Assembly (NCBI GenBank): GCA_023853785.1
Contig: JAJIRX010000500.1
Span: 1-64,000, forward strand
DNA: 64,000 bases
Source of the DNA: Psilocybe azurescens
Lineage: Eukaryota; Basidiomycota; Agaricomycetes; Agaricales; Agrocybaceae
Reading direction: 5' to 3'
Each line of letters starts with the position of its first letter. Within the stretch, counting starts at the first letter, position 1. Of this stretch, positions 45,710 through 58,417 are shown piece after piece. The position numbers and the translations under genes are program-made. Under the pieces are notes generated by a model, which did not search any database, had not been told where the DNA came from, and was given only the letters and a program-made list of their open reading frames with translations.

Positions 45710-48700
45710 ATGGCTACTCCTGCTAGACCCCGACAGTCGGGCATCCCTGGACCTGGACGAACCAGTAGTATCCCGACGCCAGGAAGATCTCGTTCTAATT
45801 CAAATATTCATCAAAATAATAACCAAACGAATGTTGATGATATTACTCGCGCCTTTGCAGACGCGATCAAGGCGAATGATCCCTCAATGCATCGCAATAT
45901 CTCTCTAGCAAATAGTTCCTCAACGTCTTCGTTGTCTCCTCAATCTGGCGTGTTCTCGGGCCGTCGTTCTGTCGCAGGCAGACCCTCTTCTGCGGCATCC
46001 ACTTCATCAGCTAAGATTCAAGACAGGGCTAAAACTCCTATCTCAGCACGAGTTTCCAGTCGTCCTCCCAGCCGATCCGAGCCAAACAAACCTCCTAAAG
46101 CATTTGAGGTGGGCGATAACGTCAGGATAGAGTCGCTTGGGTTCGAGGGAAAGTTGAGATACATAGGGGATATTGAAGGAAAACCTGGGCTATGGGCAGG
46201 CGTGGAATTGAGCGGCGGTTTTTCCGGAAAGGGCAAGAATAATGGTTCTGTTGGCGGGTACGTTTCGTTGTCAAATGTCCCTTTCACCGAAAGTCGACCA
46301 CTTCGAATCACTCTCGTGCGCACGGAATTTAGGCTGATAATATTTCTTTATATCACAGCAAGCAATACTTCAATTGTCCAGAGAAATGTGGAGTTTTTGT
46401 AGCAACTACCAAATTATCTGCTCCGACAGTAGGTCCAGGCGCGATTCAACGTCCATCATCTGTAGCGTCTTCCAGAGGAGGGCAAAAATCTTCGAATGTC
46501 AATTCCGGAAGGATTACACCTTCATTTTTGGGCTCTCGAACGCCCTCTGCATCTTTTTCTAACGGAAGAGTCACTCCATCTACTGGAGGCCGTGTAACAC
46601 CTTCAAACTCAACTGGAAGGATCACACCGAGTTCAGTATTGTCCGGGCAAAGGCTTTTCAAGACTCCAATATCTAAACCCAAAGGGACGCCCCTTTCAGA
46701 CAAAATCACTGCTGGATCTCGCGCCTCCAAATACATGACCATGACAGCCCAACAACTTAGTTCGCGGGATAAGCCAAGCCCGGATATCTCGACCCGTAGG
46801 AGCGACAGTTCTGGGCTCTCGTTGAATAGCCCCACTATGTCTCGCACTCTATCATCACCGTCGCGGACCTCGGGGTCTCCGTTCTCAACACCAAGGGCAG
46901 GGAATATACGACCGTCAAACACAGGTGGTTCTCCTACTTTGTCCACAAGAAATCGACCATCAATGAATACCCCACGCGCGCGCATCCCGAGCGGCGTGGC
47001 GATGCCTCCACCTCCATCTCCCCAAACATTCCAATTGCATCAACTGCAGGCGGGTGTGGATAATTCTTCACCACCAGCGTCCCGCAACGACATTTTGATT
47101 CATGAAAAGAATTCCTCCACTGTATCTCCATTTTCGTCATCGTCGCGTCCAAGTTCGTCGACTTCATTCAGGTCTACGGGAACCGATGAGCTCATCGTTC
47201 TCGAACAGCTGCAATCTCGCTTAGAGGCGGCCGAATACGAGAATGAGCGATTACGAACGGCGGCGGATGCTGAACTTACGTCTTCCACTCAAATGGAACA
47301 GTTAAAAGTAGAGCGAGAGGAAGCCATCGGAAAGTTGTCAGTTATCGAAGAGAAAGTATTGACGCTGGATAGCCTTGTTAGTTCTCAGGCAAAGGACATG
47401 GTGATTCTGCAGGACGAGAACCGACGCTTGCGACAAGAACTCGCCGATACGGCAGAGCAAACTCAACAAGACATGTCTGCTCGCCGTTCAGAGTCAGAGT
47501 CTCTCGCCCTCGAGATGAAAACACTTTTGGACAAGCTTGATGAATTTGAGCTCCTCATTCTCCAGAAAGACGAAGTCAACACCTCTCAAGCCTCGAACAT
47601 CCAAAATTTGTCTGCCGAGTTTGAAAAGACACAGGCGGATTTCCAGGATGAAAGGAAAGAATTGTATGTGCAAATTGATGAGCTCAGGATCGCTGGCCAG
47701 GTAAGAATGTTTACCTAGACTCATGGACGTCATCTGATGCTTTATCGGGTAGGAAACCATAGCACTGTACGAGGAACGTTTATCAGCGGCCAACAGCCAA
47801 CGCTATGAACTCGAGCATCGTATTTCAATTCTTGAGACCAGTCTTAAAGCTGTGACCACCAATCATGTCTCCCAGGATACTGCCTCCAATGTCAGCTCTG
47901 CGACACAGATTGACAACGAGACATTGCAGGAGCAAGTTCAGCATCTGCAAAAGAAGTCCGCAAAACTTGAAGAGCAACTAGAAGACACGCGGGCGGCTTT
48001 GGAAAGGGATATGATAACATATCAGGACAAAATCTCTCGCATACGCTTGGAGGAGGAACAACATAAGAGAGATCTGAACTTGAAAGAAAGAGAATTTGAG
48101 CAGCTGATGAAGTCGGAAGCAAGCGCTCGCAATCGTGTCGAAGAAATCGAAGAAGCCTTGCGAGAAAGTACTGTCGCTCTCGAAAGTACACGCGGCGAAG
48201 TTGAAGCTCTGAGAGCAGAGATGGCGGTATGTCTACGCGGTATACAAAGAATTTGTGCTGACAGGCCATCTTAGAATTTGGAGGTTCTGATTGACGACGC
48301 ATCTGAAGGCGACATTTCTTCTAAACTAGCCAACTTCACGAAGAGAATGGCTGCTGATAAAGCTAAATACAAGTAGGAGCTAAGCCTGCTCGAGCAGGAT
48401 CTCCTTGATAGCAAGGCCGAAAAGGATCTATTAATCGAGCAGATGTCTAATTACCCCGCTAAATCATCTGATAGCGTACAGGGAAATGCAGAACTCCTGA
48501 TCAACGCGAATGATAGTGTGAGCACCTTCCCCCTTATTGTATTGTGTGAAAGCTGTCGCTGACGATACCTACTATTAGCTTCGCAAACAAGTCGTTGAAC
48601 TCGAGGAAAGGGTACTAGTTCTGGATCAAGAATTAGAGGCCCGGACTGCTGAAGTGGAAGCTATCCGCAAAAGGTCTAATCGTGAAGCTACACTGGCTAA

Positions 48701-49759
48701 TGGGACGTCAGAAACTTTGTCGGGAAAATCTGAGCCGTCATCAGAGGAGGTCGCTGGTTTGAAGTAAGTCCTGTCAATTTCTGGCCATTTCTCAGCAAAT
48801 AAACGGCCTTTGGTGACATAGGCATATTGTTCAAGAATTGCAGAAGGAGAACTTGGCTTCTGCTCAACAAATCAAATTGTTAGAATCTGAAAATGAACTT
48901 CTCTCTGCAGAGGCCGAGCAACTGCGTCAAGTCCGACATTTTCTTGTTCGATTTCAGGATAAGCTAGCTGACAATCAAATAACAGGAGGTCCACATTTTA
49001 GAAGAAAATTTGGACAGTACGTTGGATGACAATGGACCACAAAGCAATGGAGTGAAAGCTCCACGTCCATTAATGGACCAAAGAATCAGATTCGAGGTGA
49101 GCTTGTTATGTTGTCGTATAATTGGACCCTTGTACATCTCGACTGCGTGCCAGAGCGACCTGGATCAAGTACGCAAACGTCTTAGTGAAGCAGAAATGAA
49201 ACACGCTCGGACAATACACGGTGTAAGTCAAGTGTGAATGTTCCATTGCAAGCCTATTACTCAACAAGTGTTACAGCTCAACAAAGAGATCAGTGAGCTA
49301 GAGGCTCTCGTCGAGTCTAAGGTTGGTCTATATTCCATGTCTTCGAAATCTTTAATTGATTGCTTTTCATGAATTATGATACAGATATACCGAGAGGCGA
49401 GCATCAGTGAGAAATATTATTGTACTTATTGTTGATGCGTGTATTTGTAGGACGAACTGGAACAAGAAGTAGAAAGACTAAAGGAAAAGCTAGCTCGACA
49501 AAAGAAGACATCGAAAAGCAACGCTGACACCACGGAAGGGCGACAAAGATTGAGCTCAGCTTCGATCAGCAGTACAGGGACGGGAAAATTCGGAAGCCGA
49601 GAGGAAGACGTGTGTGAAATCTGCGAACGACCGGGACACGATATATTCAACTGCAGCCTACTGAAAGAGGACAAGACAAGAGTTCAAGTTGTTTGTGAGG
49701 ACTGCGAGAGTCCAGGCCACGTGGCCGCTGATTGCCCACACTCTTTGGACGTATTCTGA
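45710..49759 (+). CDS. CAP-Gly microtubule plus-end tracking protein, CLIP-170/Bik1/Tip1 type, with in-frame stop
   Basis: Members bind growing microtubule ends and link them to dynein and cell polarity. The N-terminus is Ser/Thr/Pro/Arg-rich. One CAP-Gly domain lies at about residues 130-205 (FEVGDNVRIESLGFEGKLRY, GLWAGVELSGGFSGKGKNNG, then across an intron KQYFNCPEKCGVFV). A long basic serine-rich linker follows, then a coiled coil from about 47,180 to 49,500. Two zinc knuckles close the protein (CEICERPGHDIFNC and CEDCESPGHVAADC). The order is exactly that of CLIP-170, with one CAP-Gly as in fungi. At least six introns are seen. An in-frame TAG stands at 48,375 in the coiled coil, between KAKYK and ELSLLEQ, with good coding on both sides. 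It may be a sequence error, a null allele, or part of an alternative exon. Confidence 0.9.
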
Positions 49760-49907
49760 TATAATATTAATAATTACTTAGATAATATGATATACCCCTG
49801 TGATGTCACTGGCTCATGACGTCAAATGGCCTTGTTGTTCATACATAAGAAGGCGCACTTGAATTCCCAGACAATATTCAATACTGAACACTAAATACTG
49901 CATACTC

Positions 49908-50865
49908 ATGTCGTCCTACGCTTCAGTCGCTGCTCACAACGCTCCCCCACCTGAACACCAGCCCCAGCCAGATCCAGCTTTGCTCAACACAAAAACCCCA
50001 TCCGCCTCGAACCTCGCTGATGACGCCGCAAAGGTAAACATCGTCGCTCCCGACTTCAAGCAGGACCCCCATACCTACACTTCCGAGGCCAATGTTATCG
50101 TCGACGAGTATGAGCAAGTGGAACAGGGGAATGGCTCTATTAACCCTGCATCGCCTCGCAAATCAACGAAAAGAAAACAGCAAGTAGAGGCGGAAGCGCA
50201 CGATCTATGGCATTCTGCCAGGCAATATCTGTTCAGACCTGGCGTGGCGGGTGGCTTGATAGGCCTAGGTGAGCAACCTTCTCAAAGTGTTGTTTGTTCA
50301 GCAGAGACATGAAACAAAACTACAGTCAATATCGGACTCTTGGCTTCAGTCGGCCGCGCATTCTATGTGCAACCTCATTTGCGGCGCGACCTCCGTGCCA
50401 TATCCTCTGTGGCTGGCGCAGCCATTGCCTTGTTATCTGCCGAAGGGTTTGCCGCCGAAAAATATAGGCAGACTCCGCAAGGCCGGAAAGAGGAGGAGAG
50501 GGCCAAAAAGGAAGGAGCCCTTCTCTACCAGCATTTTCATGAGCAAATCTTGAGACCTCGGGTGTTAGGAGGAGTTTTTGGCCTCGGTATGGCATCTGTA
50601 TTCATAACGGGTTAAGTGTTGACGTTGATATGTGCATTCAGTTAATGCGGTCATCCTGGGCGCTGTTGGATACCTTTCGTATGCAAACTGGGACAACAGG
50701 CCCTGGGATAAGCGAATAATGTCGGCTGTGTCGGTTGGACTGCTGACGCTCTGGGGCGGAGAAGGGTAAGCGACGAGTGACTCGCGAATATTATGTGTCC
50801 ATTTACTGATTATAGAACGAACAGGTTCATCGCGGAGAAGTATACCAAGTCACGAATTGATTAGA
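49908..50865 (+). CDS. Multi-span membrane protein, possibly mitochondrial outer membrane OM14-like
   Basis: The first 100 residues are hydrophilic and acidic, with a basic patch (SPRKSTKRKQQ). Then come four hydrophobic segments in two similar halves. The first half has RPGVAGGLIGLVNIGLLASV and a second span ending SAEGFAAEKY. The second half has RPRVLGGVFGLVNAVILGAV and a span ending GGEGFIAEKY. The exons are joined by three short introns (donors near 50,269, 50,585 and 50,768; the last exon starts after ACAG at 50,825). The stop is at 50,863. I recall fungal OM14-type proteins with this kind of C-terminal membrane part, but the match is from memory and uncertain. No signal peptide is seen. 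It lies 98 bp upstream of eIF3c on the same strand. Confidence 0.6.
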
Positions 50866-50963
50866 TAATTAATAGTTACATAATTGATTTTTAACGGGAA
50901 ATTCCGTGAATGTGTAAAAATTTGTGACGATTAACTGTGAACGTTAGCACTTGAACCACAAGA

Positions 50964-53888
50964 ATGTCCCGTTTTTTCAGACAAGCAGGCGATTCAGACT
51001 CTGAATCCTCCGAATCAGAGGATGAGCTTATGTCCAGCGGCGAGGATGAGGTCCCTCAAAAGCCCACAACCACCTCCAAACAGCCTGCGATGTCCCGCTT
51101 CCTTCGCACAGCCGGCTCAGATTCTAGTGACTCAGACTCAGACTCGGATGAAGACGAATCAGAGAGTGATGGCGACAAGATAGACGACGATGAGGAAAGC
51201 GGTGATGATGAGGACAAACCTGCCATTCGCATCCTCAGTGCCGTGGACAAGCGCTTGAAGGAGATGGAAGCCACCGGCAAGGTCATGGAGAATGGACTCA
51301 AAATCAACGATTGGATGGCAATTTCTAATGGTGCTCTATTCAACTATCGTCTATCCTGGTTTACACCTCTAATATGTACATTCTTTCCCAGAATTCGACA
51401 AACTCGTCCGCATGATCCAAAGGCAACATAACCTCTCTGAGCCTGTCCCCGCCTTCTACATTCGTACCCTTGTCAACCTTGGAAACATCGATCAACAACG
51501 CTTTACAAAAAGAGAAGGAAGCGAAGAAAAAATGAACGTTTCAAACGCAAAAGCTCTGACGGCTATGAAACAGAAGATTAAGAAAGCCGTCAAGGACAAC
51601 GAAACCGAAGTGAAAAAATACCAAGAGGTCCGTCATATCAGTCAAAATCAAAGTTAATACTAACGATACACTCTTTTCAGGATCCTGAAGCCTTCGAACG
51701 GGAATATCTCAATCTTATTTCTCGGGATACAGCACCAGTTACAGCACCCCGAGCATCGCGCGCAGTTGCGGGAGCTGCGGCTGGTGACCAGGTTGACGAA
51801 TTTACTACGGTCGGAAAAGGTGGAAAGGTCATGCAGTTCACTTCGGAGAGCATTTTCAAGGACTTGCAAGCTGTGCAGGAAGCACGTGGCAAAAAGGTAA
51901 CTATTGTCCCTTCTAGTTTCCACCTTTCTGACATTTGAACTGTTGACAGAATACTGATCGTGCTGAACAAATCCGCATTCTCGAAATCCTCGTTGATGTT
52001 GCAGCCACTTCGTACCAGCGCATCCGTGTCCTTCTTGCCCTTATCTCGTCCCGGTTTGATTACAACTCTTCCGTCTCTAGTCATATGCCAACCGAACTTT
52101 GGCTGTCGGCTCAGCGTGAGGTTGACCAACTCGTTTCTATCGTCGCCGCGGACCCCAATTACTCTATTCAAGAAATGACGGAAGACTACGACGAACTCCA
52201 AGAACGCTCACCTGCAACTGAAAAAGGCGTCGTTCGCATCCGCGGTTCTATTATCAGTTTCGTAGATCGACTAGATGACGAGTTTACACGAAGCCTGCAA
52301 AACATTGATCCCCACGGAACCGAATACGTTGATCGATTGAAGGATGAAAAGGTTCTCTACTGCACCATCTGTCGCGCTCAAGCTTTCTACGAGAAGACCT
52401 CACAGAGTGAGCCTCTTGGCAGAGTTGTTATGAGACGTCTGGAACATATTTACTCAAAGGTAATTGAAATAAATTATCTTGAGACTGGGATATGGTCAAT
52501 AACAATCTATGTAGCCCGATGCTGTCGTACAAGCGCTTGAAACTGCTGCAGATAGCTCCGAGGTGAAACCTGCCATGACACTCGTCAAACAGAAGACAAC
52601 ATCCGGCCTCGTACACTCCCTTTGCGTCTACCTCTATAAATCTGGAAATTCTTTACTCAGGACAAGAGCAATGCTGAGTCACATCTACCATCATGCTCTC
52701 CACAACGACTTCCACACAGCTCGTGATATGCTCCTGATGTCGCATCTCCAGGAATCCATCCATTCCGCCGATGTAGCCACTCAGATTCTGTACAATCGCA
52801 CCGTCGTACAGCTCGGACTCTGCGCATTCCGATCTGGATTGATCAAAGAAGCCCAAACAACTCTCCAAGATATCTTCACGACACAGCGCGTCAAGGAGTT
52901 ACTTGCTCAGGGCGTCCACCAACAGCGATTCCAGGTCATGACCCCTGAGCAAGAAAAAAGCCGAGAAACAGAGACAGCTTCCCTTCCATATGCACATCAA
53001 CACTGAGCTTCTTGAGGCCGCCTTTTTGGTTTCGAGCATGCTCGTTGAAATTCCCCCTCTTGGCAAGCATCGATTCAGAAGAACAAAAACGCAAAGTGAT
53101 CTCGAAGCCTTTCCGACGCCTGCTCGATTTTGCTGACCGCCAAGTGTTCACTGGACCTCCTGAGAGTACAAGAGATCATATCATGCAAGCCAGCAAGGCT
53201 CTCCAGGATGGTGAATGGGAAAAATGTCGTGACTTGATTCAGAGCATCAAGATTTGGAGTCTCATGCCCGAAGCTGCGTCGGTGAAGGAGATGTTGGCTA
53301 AGTAAGTTTCAATTATTTATCCACAACAATGATAAAAATTAAGCGTTCTCCAGACGTATTCAAGAGCAAGGTTTGCGCACATACCTGTTCACCTATGCCC
53401 CCATTACAGCACACTGTCCCTTTCCCTATTGTCAAGGACATTCTCGCTGCCTCTTCGCGCGGTTACTTCCATTGTTTCCAAGATGATCTGGAACGAGGAA
53501 CTCTCAGCATCTTTGGACCAATCTGGCGGTGTTGTTGTCTTCCAGAGGATCGATCTTTCCCGCTCTCAGCAACTAGCTCAGATTATCTCCGAAAAGGTTG
53601 CCGCCATGGTGGATCAAAACGAAAAGACTCTGGATATCAGGATGGGAGGAACTGGAGGATGGGGCGAACGAAATGATGGTAACAAAAACGAGAAGCGCGG
53701 AGAACAGACCCAAGAACGCCGAGGTCGCGGGGAGAGAACTCGTGGTGCGCGCGGTATGTCATTTTTCTTTCCTCGAAATTCTTACCATTTGCTAAGCACG
53801 TACGCATGCAGGTGGAGCTCGTGGAAGGGGAGCTCGTTTCTCGCAGGGACTCGGGAATCAAATGCCCAGTGGACAGAGGGGGCAGTAG
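50964..53888 (+). CDS. NIP1: Eukaryotic translation initiation factor 3 subunit C (eIF3c, Nip1)
   Basis: eIF3c is a core subunit of eIF3 that joins the 40S subunit to eIF1, eIF2 and eIF5. The start reads [20 protein letters not shown], an acidic serine-rich N-terminus with a repeated MSRF(F/L)R motif. Then come [39 protein letters not shown] and [13 protein letters not shown]. Middle parts include [20 protein letters not shown] and [11 protein letters not shown] motifs. The C-terminal PCI domain includes [30 protein letters not shown] and [19 protein letters not shown], followed by an Arg/Gly-rich tail ([11 protein letters not shown]). Several short introns interrupt it. Two one-base shifts at homopolymers break the frame: an A-run at 52,954-52,959 (one A too many) and a C-run at 53,398-53,402 (one C too few). 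Both look like sequence errors. Confidence 0.95.
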
Positions 53889-54068
53889 TCTCGGGCCATT
53901 GATTGCATACTTACTTCGTCGTAAACAGTGTTCTTTTTTTTCGTGCAATGGGATCGTTTTCAATCTATTAGACTGTTGTACTTTACTCGCTATCATCATT
54001 TCCTGCCACAGTCGTGTCTGGAGTTGCCATCCAGTCCGATACTTCGAGTTTTTCACCCTTCACCGTTT

Positions 54069-55806
54069 CTAGGGGGAGAGATAAGTTGAATTGTCGTCGT
54101 GATCTCGAAAAATTTCACCTCCTGCGTTAACTTCATATCCAGCCTGAGTCACACATCTTATCAGCTCTGCTTTGACGCCCACTTGCGTGTTTTTCCCCAG
54201 AATACAGTTGTCTAGCTTAGCTCTGCAAAGTCATTCAGTCGATTATTTGCTGAAATCTTGAGCAAAGCTTACCCATCTTCGATGATACAATGATCCAACA
54301 ACACACAACCTGTGATCTTGACCATTTTACCAATAATACAATGTCGACCGATTACAGATCTCTTGACAGTGGTGCGTTCAGAAATCTGCGTAGACTCTCC
54401 GACAATCGAATCGTTGGAGATTTGAGCTCTTTGGTCTATCAATGAACGATTTTTGGGATCTACAGGCAAGCTATATGTGGTCCCAGACAAGACCTATGAT
54501 AGAGGTGGTGTAAGCGCGTAAACCACAGAATATTATCAATCTGCATCGTACTCGTTTGTTCATCTCAAAGAATGCCTGCAAGGAGTTGATCCGCATTGCT
54601 GGCTCTGATTCTGTGTCATGTATGATCACGCCAATCTTCGTATGCACTGCTTCATCGTCATCGGTGTCGGCGGGTGAGTCAGCCTTATGAGCTAGGCGAC
54701 TATTATCACTGAAGCTAGAATGTTGCAATGAAATGGACTGAGATGTCTGCTCCGTCATGTTACGCAAGGCTAAAGGCGACCTAGGTTAACGTGTTTGGAC
54801 GGCGTTAGGATGTAACTACTTACTTTTTCCATATTTTACTCGCTTGGAGCGGCGATACTGGATCTTGCAAAGCCACGGAAAGAATTCTTCTTTCAGAGAA
54901 ATAAAGTGTGGTTTCTCGTGCAGTAGATCAAGGACATATCGTCGACAGACATAGACATGCGAGTCTTTCAAAAATGTAGATAGTTTGACGCGCGGATATC
55001 TGATTGGAGTGATAAATAAAGCCCGATTATACAAGCTTGAAACTTACCGTGATAGTAAAGACATTCTAAGATCAACTTCATCTCCATTTCTATCTTGATC
55101 GTCCGGTGTGTCTATGTGCACCAGTGTACTTGTAGATGGATCCCAAACAACCGGAGAGGGACCAGAAATAGGACCCCATTCTTCAGGGACTGTGCCTTTC
55201 TCCGGAGCTCGCGACGCATACCAGCATGTGGTCGCAAGACACGCCTCTGACAATGCGTCAACCCTGAACCTATTCAGTAAAAGGCTCAAAGGGAGAGAGG
55301 GAGGAGGAATGAAATCGCAGGATACGACTATGAAATCCTCGGATATGCGATTCGAAAAGTGGCGAAGGAGAGCACAGGTGCCGGTGTTACTATCTTGGGA
55401 CTCATCGTATGTTTGCAAATCAATCCTCAGAGATGAGGAAGAAACATCGGAGTGTATGTGATGGTGTATGGAAGAACGGTGAGTAGTGGGACATATAAGA
55501 AGGACATCTAAGTCTGGATCAGTGGTGATATATGGACAATAGAAAAACGGACGTTACCTTTAATTCCAGACTGTTCCAACCAGAGTAAGGTATATTCGAG
55601 CAGCGGTTTATTGGCGACTGGGAGAAGTGATTTAGGACATGGTTCGTCGCCGTAGTCGCTTGTCAAAGGCACGAGGCTGGTAGATTGATTTGATATGAAA
55701 TAAATGGACAAGTTTTAGGGAAGACGAACTCATTACCAAAGCCAGCCAAGACCACAGCGAGAAATTCTCTTGTAACTAGATCTGATTTGACGTTGTCGAG
55801 GTCCAT
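54069..55806 (-). CDS. GCD1: eIF2B subunit gamma (guanine nucleotide exchange factor for eIF2)
   Basis: eIF2B recycles eIF2-GDP and is the target of translational control by eIF2 phosphorylation. Exon 1 (ATG at 55,806) reads FLAVVLAGFGN. An intron with a GTTCGT donor follows, then DLVPLTSDYGDEPCPKSLLP and VANKPLLEYTLLWLEQSGIK, the nucleotidyltransferase-like start. Middle exons hold VVSCDFIPPPSL, STLVHIDTPDDQD, YPRVKLSTFLKDSHVYVCRR and LLHEKPHFISLKEEFFPWLC. The C-terminus is a left-handed beta helix of hexapeptide repeats (DQRAQISNDSIVGESTQISE, SVIGRHCIIG, VLLDHCIIEDG, CILGKNTQVG), ending YEVNAGGEIFRDHDD. The stop is at 54,069. It converges on eIF3c (180 bp apart) and diverges from the kinase gene (94 bp). 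Confidence 0.92.
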
Positions 55807-55900
55807 GTTCAGGTTCAAGATGCAGAGTCACTTTTTAATTTCAAAGATAAGATGCAAAGTATAATGTCACATGACCTATTTAACCTTGCTTTCAACCTGA
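55807..55900. promoter_or_regulatory. Shared promoter region of eIF2B gamma and the GCK-type kinase
   Basis: Only 94 bp separate the two start codons, so this stretch must hold parts of both 5' leaders and core promoters. It is AT-rich (TTTTTAATTTC) and contains GTCACATGACC, an E-box-like palindrome (CACATG, TCACATGA). No clear TATA box is seen. Confidence 0.5.
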
Positions 55901-58378
55901 ATGTCCCAACCTTCTGTTCACCAGCTCTTCGAACGCCTAGAAACAATCGGGAAAGGTGCCTATGGTTCTGTTCACAAAGGAAGACACATACCCACAGGCA
56001 ATGTCGTTGCCCTGAAAATTATCAACCTCGATACCTCCGACGATGATGTCGGCGACATTCAGCGCGAAGTTGCCCTCCTGTCTCAATTACGAGACGCCCC
56101 CAATATCACAAAGTACTATGGCTGCTATCTAGATGGTCCGCGTGTCTGGATAGCCATGGAACTTGCTCAGGGTGGCAGTGTGCTTTCATTGATGAAGGCC
56201 TCAAAAGACGGTTGCATCGAGGAGAAATATGTCGCAGTCATCATCAGGGAAGTCCTTGTAGCACTGAGTTATCTCCACAAGGTTCCCGTTATCCATCGCG
56301 ACATGAAAGCTGCAAATGTCCTTGTGACTGCTACTGGAAAGGTTATGATATGTGACTTTGGCGTATCTGCTCTTTTGGCGACGACTTCTAGTAAACGTAA
56401 TACCTTGACTGGAACTCCATACTGGATGGCCCCCGAGGTTGTTCAAACCGTCCCCGCCTATGATACCAAGGCGGATATTTGGAGCTTAGGTATCATGATT
56501 TATGAAATGATAAAGGGAACTCCGCCCCACTCCAACTTGGACAAGTTCCAAGTCATGGACCTTATCCCGAGAATCAAACCACCACGTCTCGCGGAAGCTG
56601 AAGCAAGCAAAGATCTACGCGAATTCATGTCTTTTTGTCTGAAGGAGTCGCCTGCAGAGGTAAGTATCCCAAAATTTCATTACCGCCGTTTACCTTCTGA
56701 TATCACATAGCGTCTCCCGCCAGATGAACTTGCCAAAACAAAGTGGATGAAGTCCGTAGCCAAAGTACCTGTTTCTCTGTTGAAGGATCTAGTACTCCGA
56801 CTTCAACAAGCTGGTCCTCGTGCCAGCTTGGCGGAACCACTGGATTGGGAAAATGGTGAGGCGAGCAGGTAGGGACCACCGCTTCCTGTATTCGTTCTTC
56901 GTCTAACAAAAGCCAGTATTCATACAAGTGAAGACAATAATTGGGAGTTTGAAACCATTCGTGGAGGTTCATTTACCCCCTTAAACGACGAGAATAGCGA
57001 CGAACACGACGAACTGTCACCTGAGCCTTCAAACCAAGCCACTATCCGAGCACAGAATTCGACTAATTTTCCATCTTCTTTACGTTCCCTTTTCGATGAT
57101 AAAGATTTTCCTCAGCCTGAAAATCGACACATGAACAGCAATCCCACAGACCTGCCTCTCCAATCTTCTACGACTGGGGAGCGAATTACTGACGAAAATC
57201 AGGTGCTGAGTATGCCTCCACCGACTCTGCCGATTACCACAAACCGCAACCCGACCAAGCTTCCCAATCGAAGCAAGAGTCCCATGCCAAACACTTCAAC
57301 ACCATCCGACTTATCCCCTGTTACTCCAAACAGTCCTCCCAACGATGAATTGCCTGACGATGAACTCTTGGAAGATTTTTTCTCATGACACCAGCTTACG
57401 TCCAACGTATTCTACAAACGTAGACGACTTATCAATACGGCGGAATGATACTGCGCCTTCTGGGGTTCTTAATATTCCTACACGCCGTGACCTTGATCTC
57501 GCATCGCCTTCCTCATTCCAATTTCCGCGTCCATCGACAATAGACTTTCAACGCGATAATCCATCCACACCACAACCTCGTGAATTCCCTTCAACGCCTA
57601 GTCCATCGTCACTGACACATCAGAATGCGTTGTCTCTCGATGTATCATCATTACCGGTTCGACACGACCTATCACCTCCAATTTCGCGCTCAAGATCAGC
57701 GACTACACCTCCGCCACTACCATTGTCCCATCCTGACCTGGACGAAAAGGCCATCCCAGTCATTGATGTTAAGAAAGCAGCTGAATCGCTTCCATACACA
57801 CCGTCTTTCGTTCGAGGAGCTCCTGGCCTCAAAGACGTTCTCAAGGTTATTTCACATGCCTTCAATGCATTGGTTCACTTTTTACTTACTTTTCGATCCA
57901 GATTCCCTCTCTTTCATCTGGTCATCACATAGGAATAGCAGACCTTCTGCCTCCTTCTCCCTCTGCGGCAGTGAACGGCGCACGCCACTTTCCACCTGGA
58001 ATCTCGAACCTGGTTCCTGCGTCGGCAGTCAGATCATTTTCGGAGGAGTCTCACAATCACGAAAGTGCTACTAGTACTCAGCCAACCAAACTGACAAATG
58101 GAACACGATACCACCAACAAAAAAAGATAAACACCTCGACCCCGAACCCAGATGTATATTTCACGCGTCCTCTAGATTACGCTAGCTTAATTCTTGGGAA
58201 CTCCCAAACTGCAGAACTTGATCGAACTCTGAAATCACTTGCGCATTGGTTAGCAACAGTCGAATCCGGACTGAACAACATGCTCGACAACGCGATTGAG
58301 GAAGAAAGCGACGGTGATTTTGGAGAAGCTGCAATTCCGGAAGGTTGGCAGACGGAGGTGAATGACAATGTACCCTAA
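55901..58378 (+). CDS. Ste20-family protein kinase, germinal centre kinase III type (Kic1/Nak1-like)
   Basis: Such kinases act with Mob and NDR-type kinases in cell polarity and morphogenesis. The kinase domain occupies residues 9-255: LERLETIGKGAYGSVHKG (ATP loop), VALKI (Lys), VIHRDMKAANVL (catalytic loop), ICDFGVSA (DFG), and GTPYWMAPEVV, the GCK signature. Introns have donors at 56,660 and 56,869 and a third at about 57,847. The long C-terminal half is Ser/Pro/Thr-rich and ends in a helical segment (LDRTLKSLAHWLATVESGLN). A T-run of six at 57,376-57,381 shifts the frame between LLED and HDTSLRPTYS; one T fewer would join them. This is probably a sequence error. The stop is at 58,376. The gene ends 39 bp from the convergent APS kinase. 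Confidence 0.92.
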
Positions 58379-58417
58379 ATATTGTACTAATAAAGTGTTT
58401 GTATAAACGAAATAATT

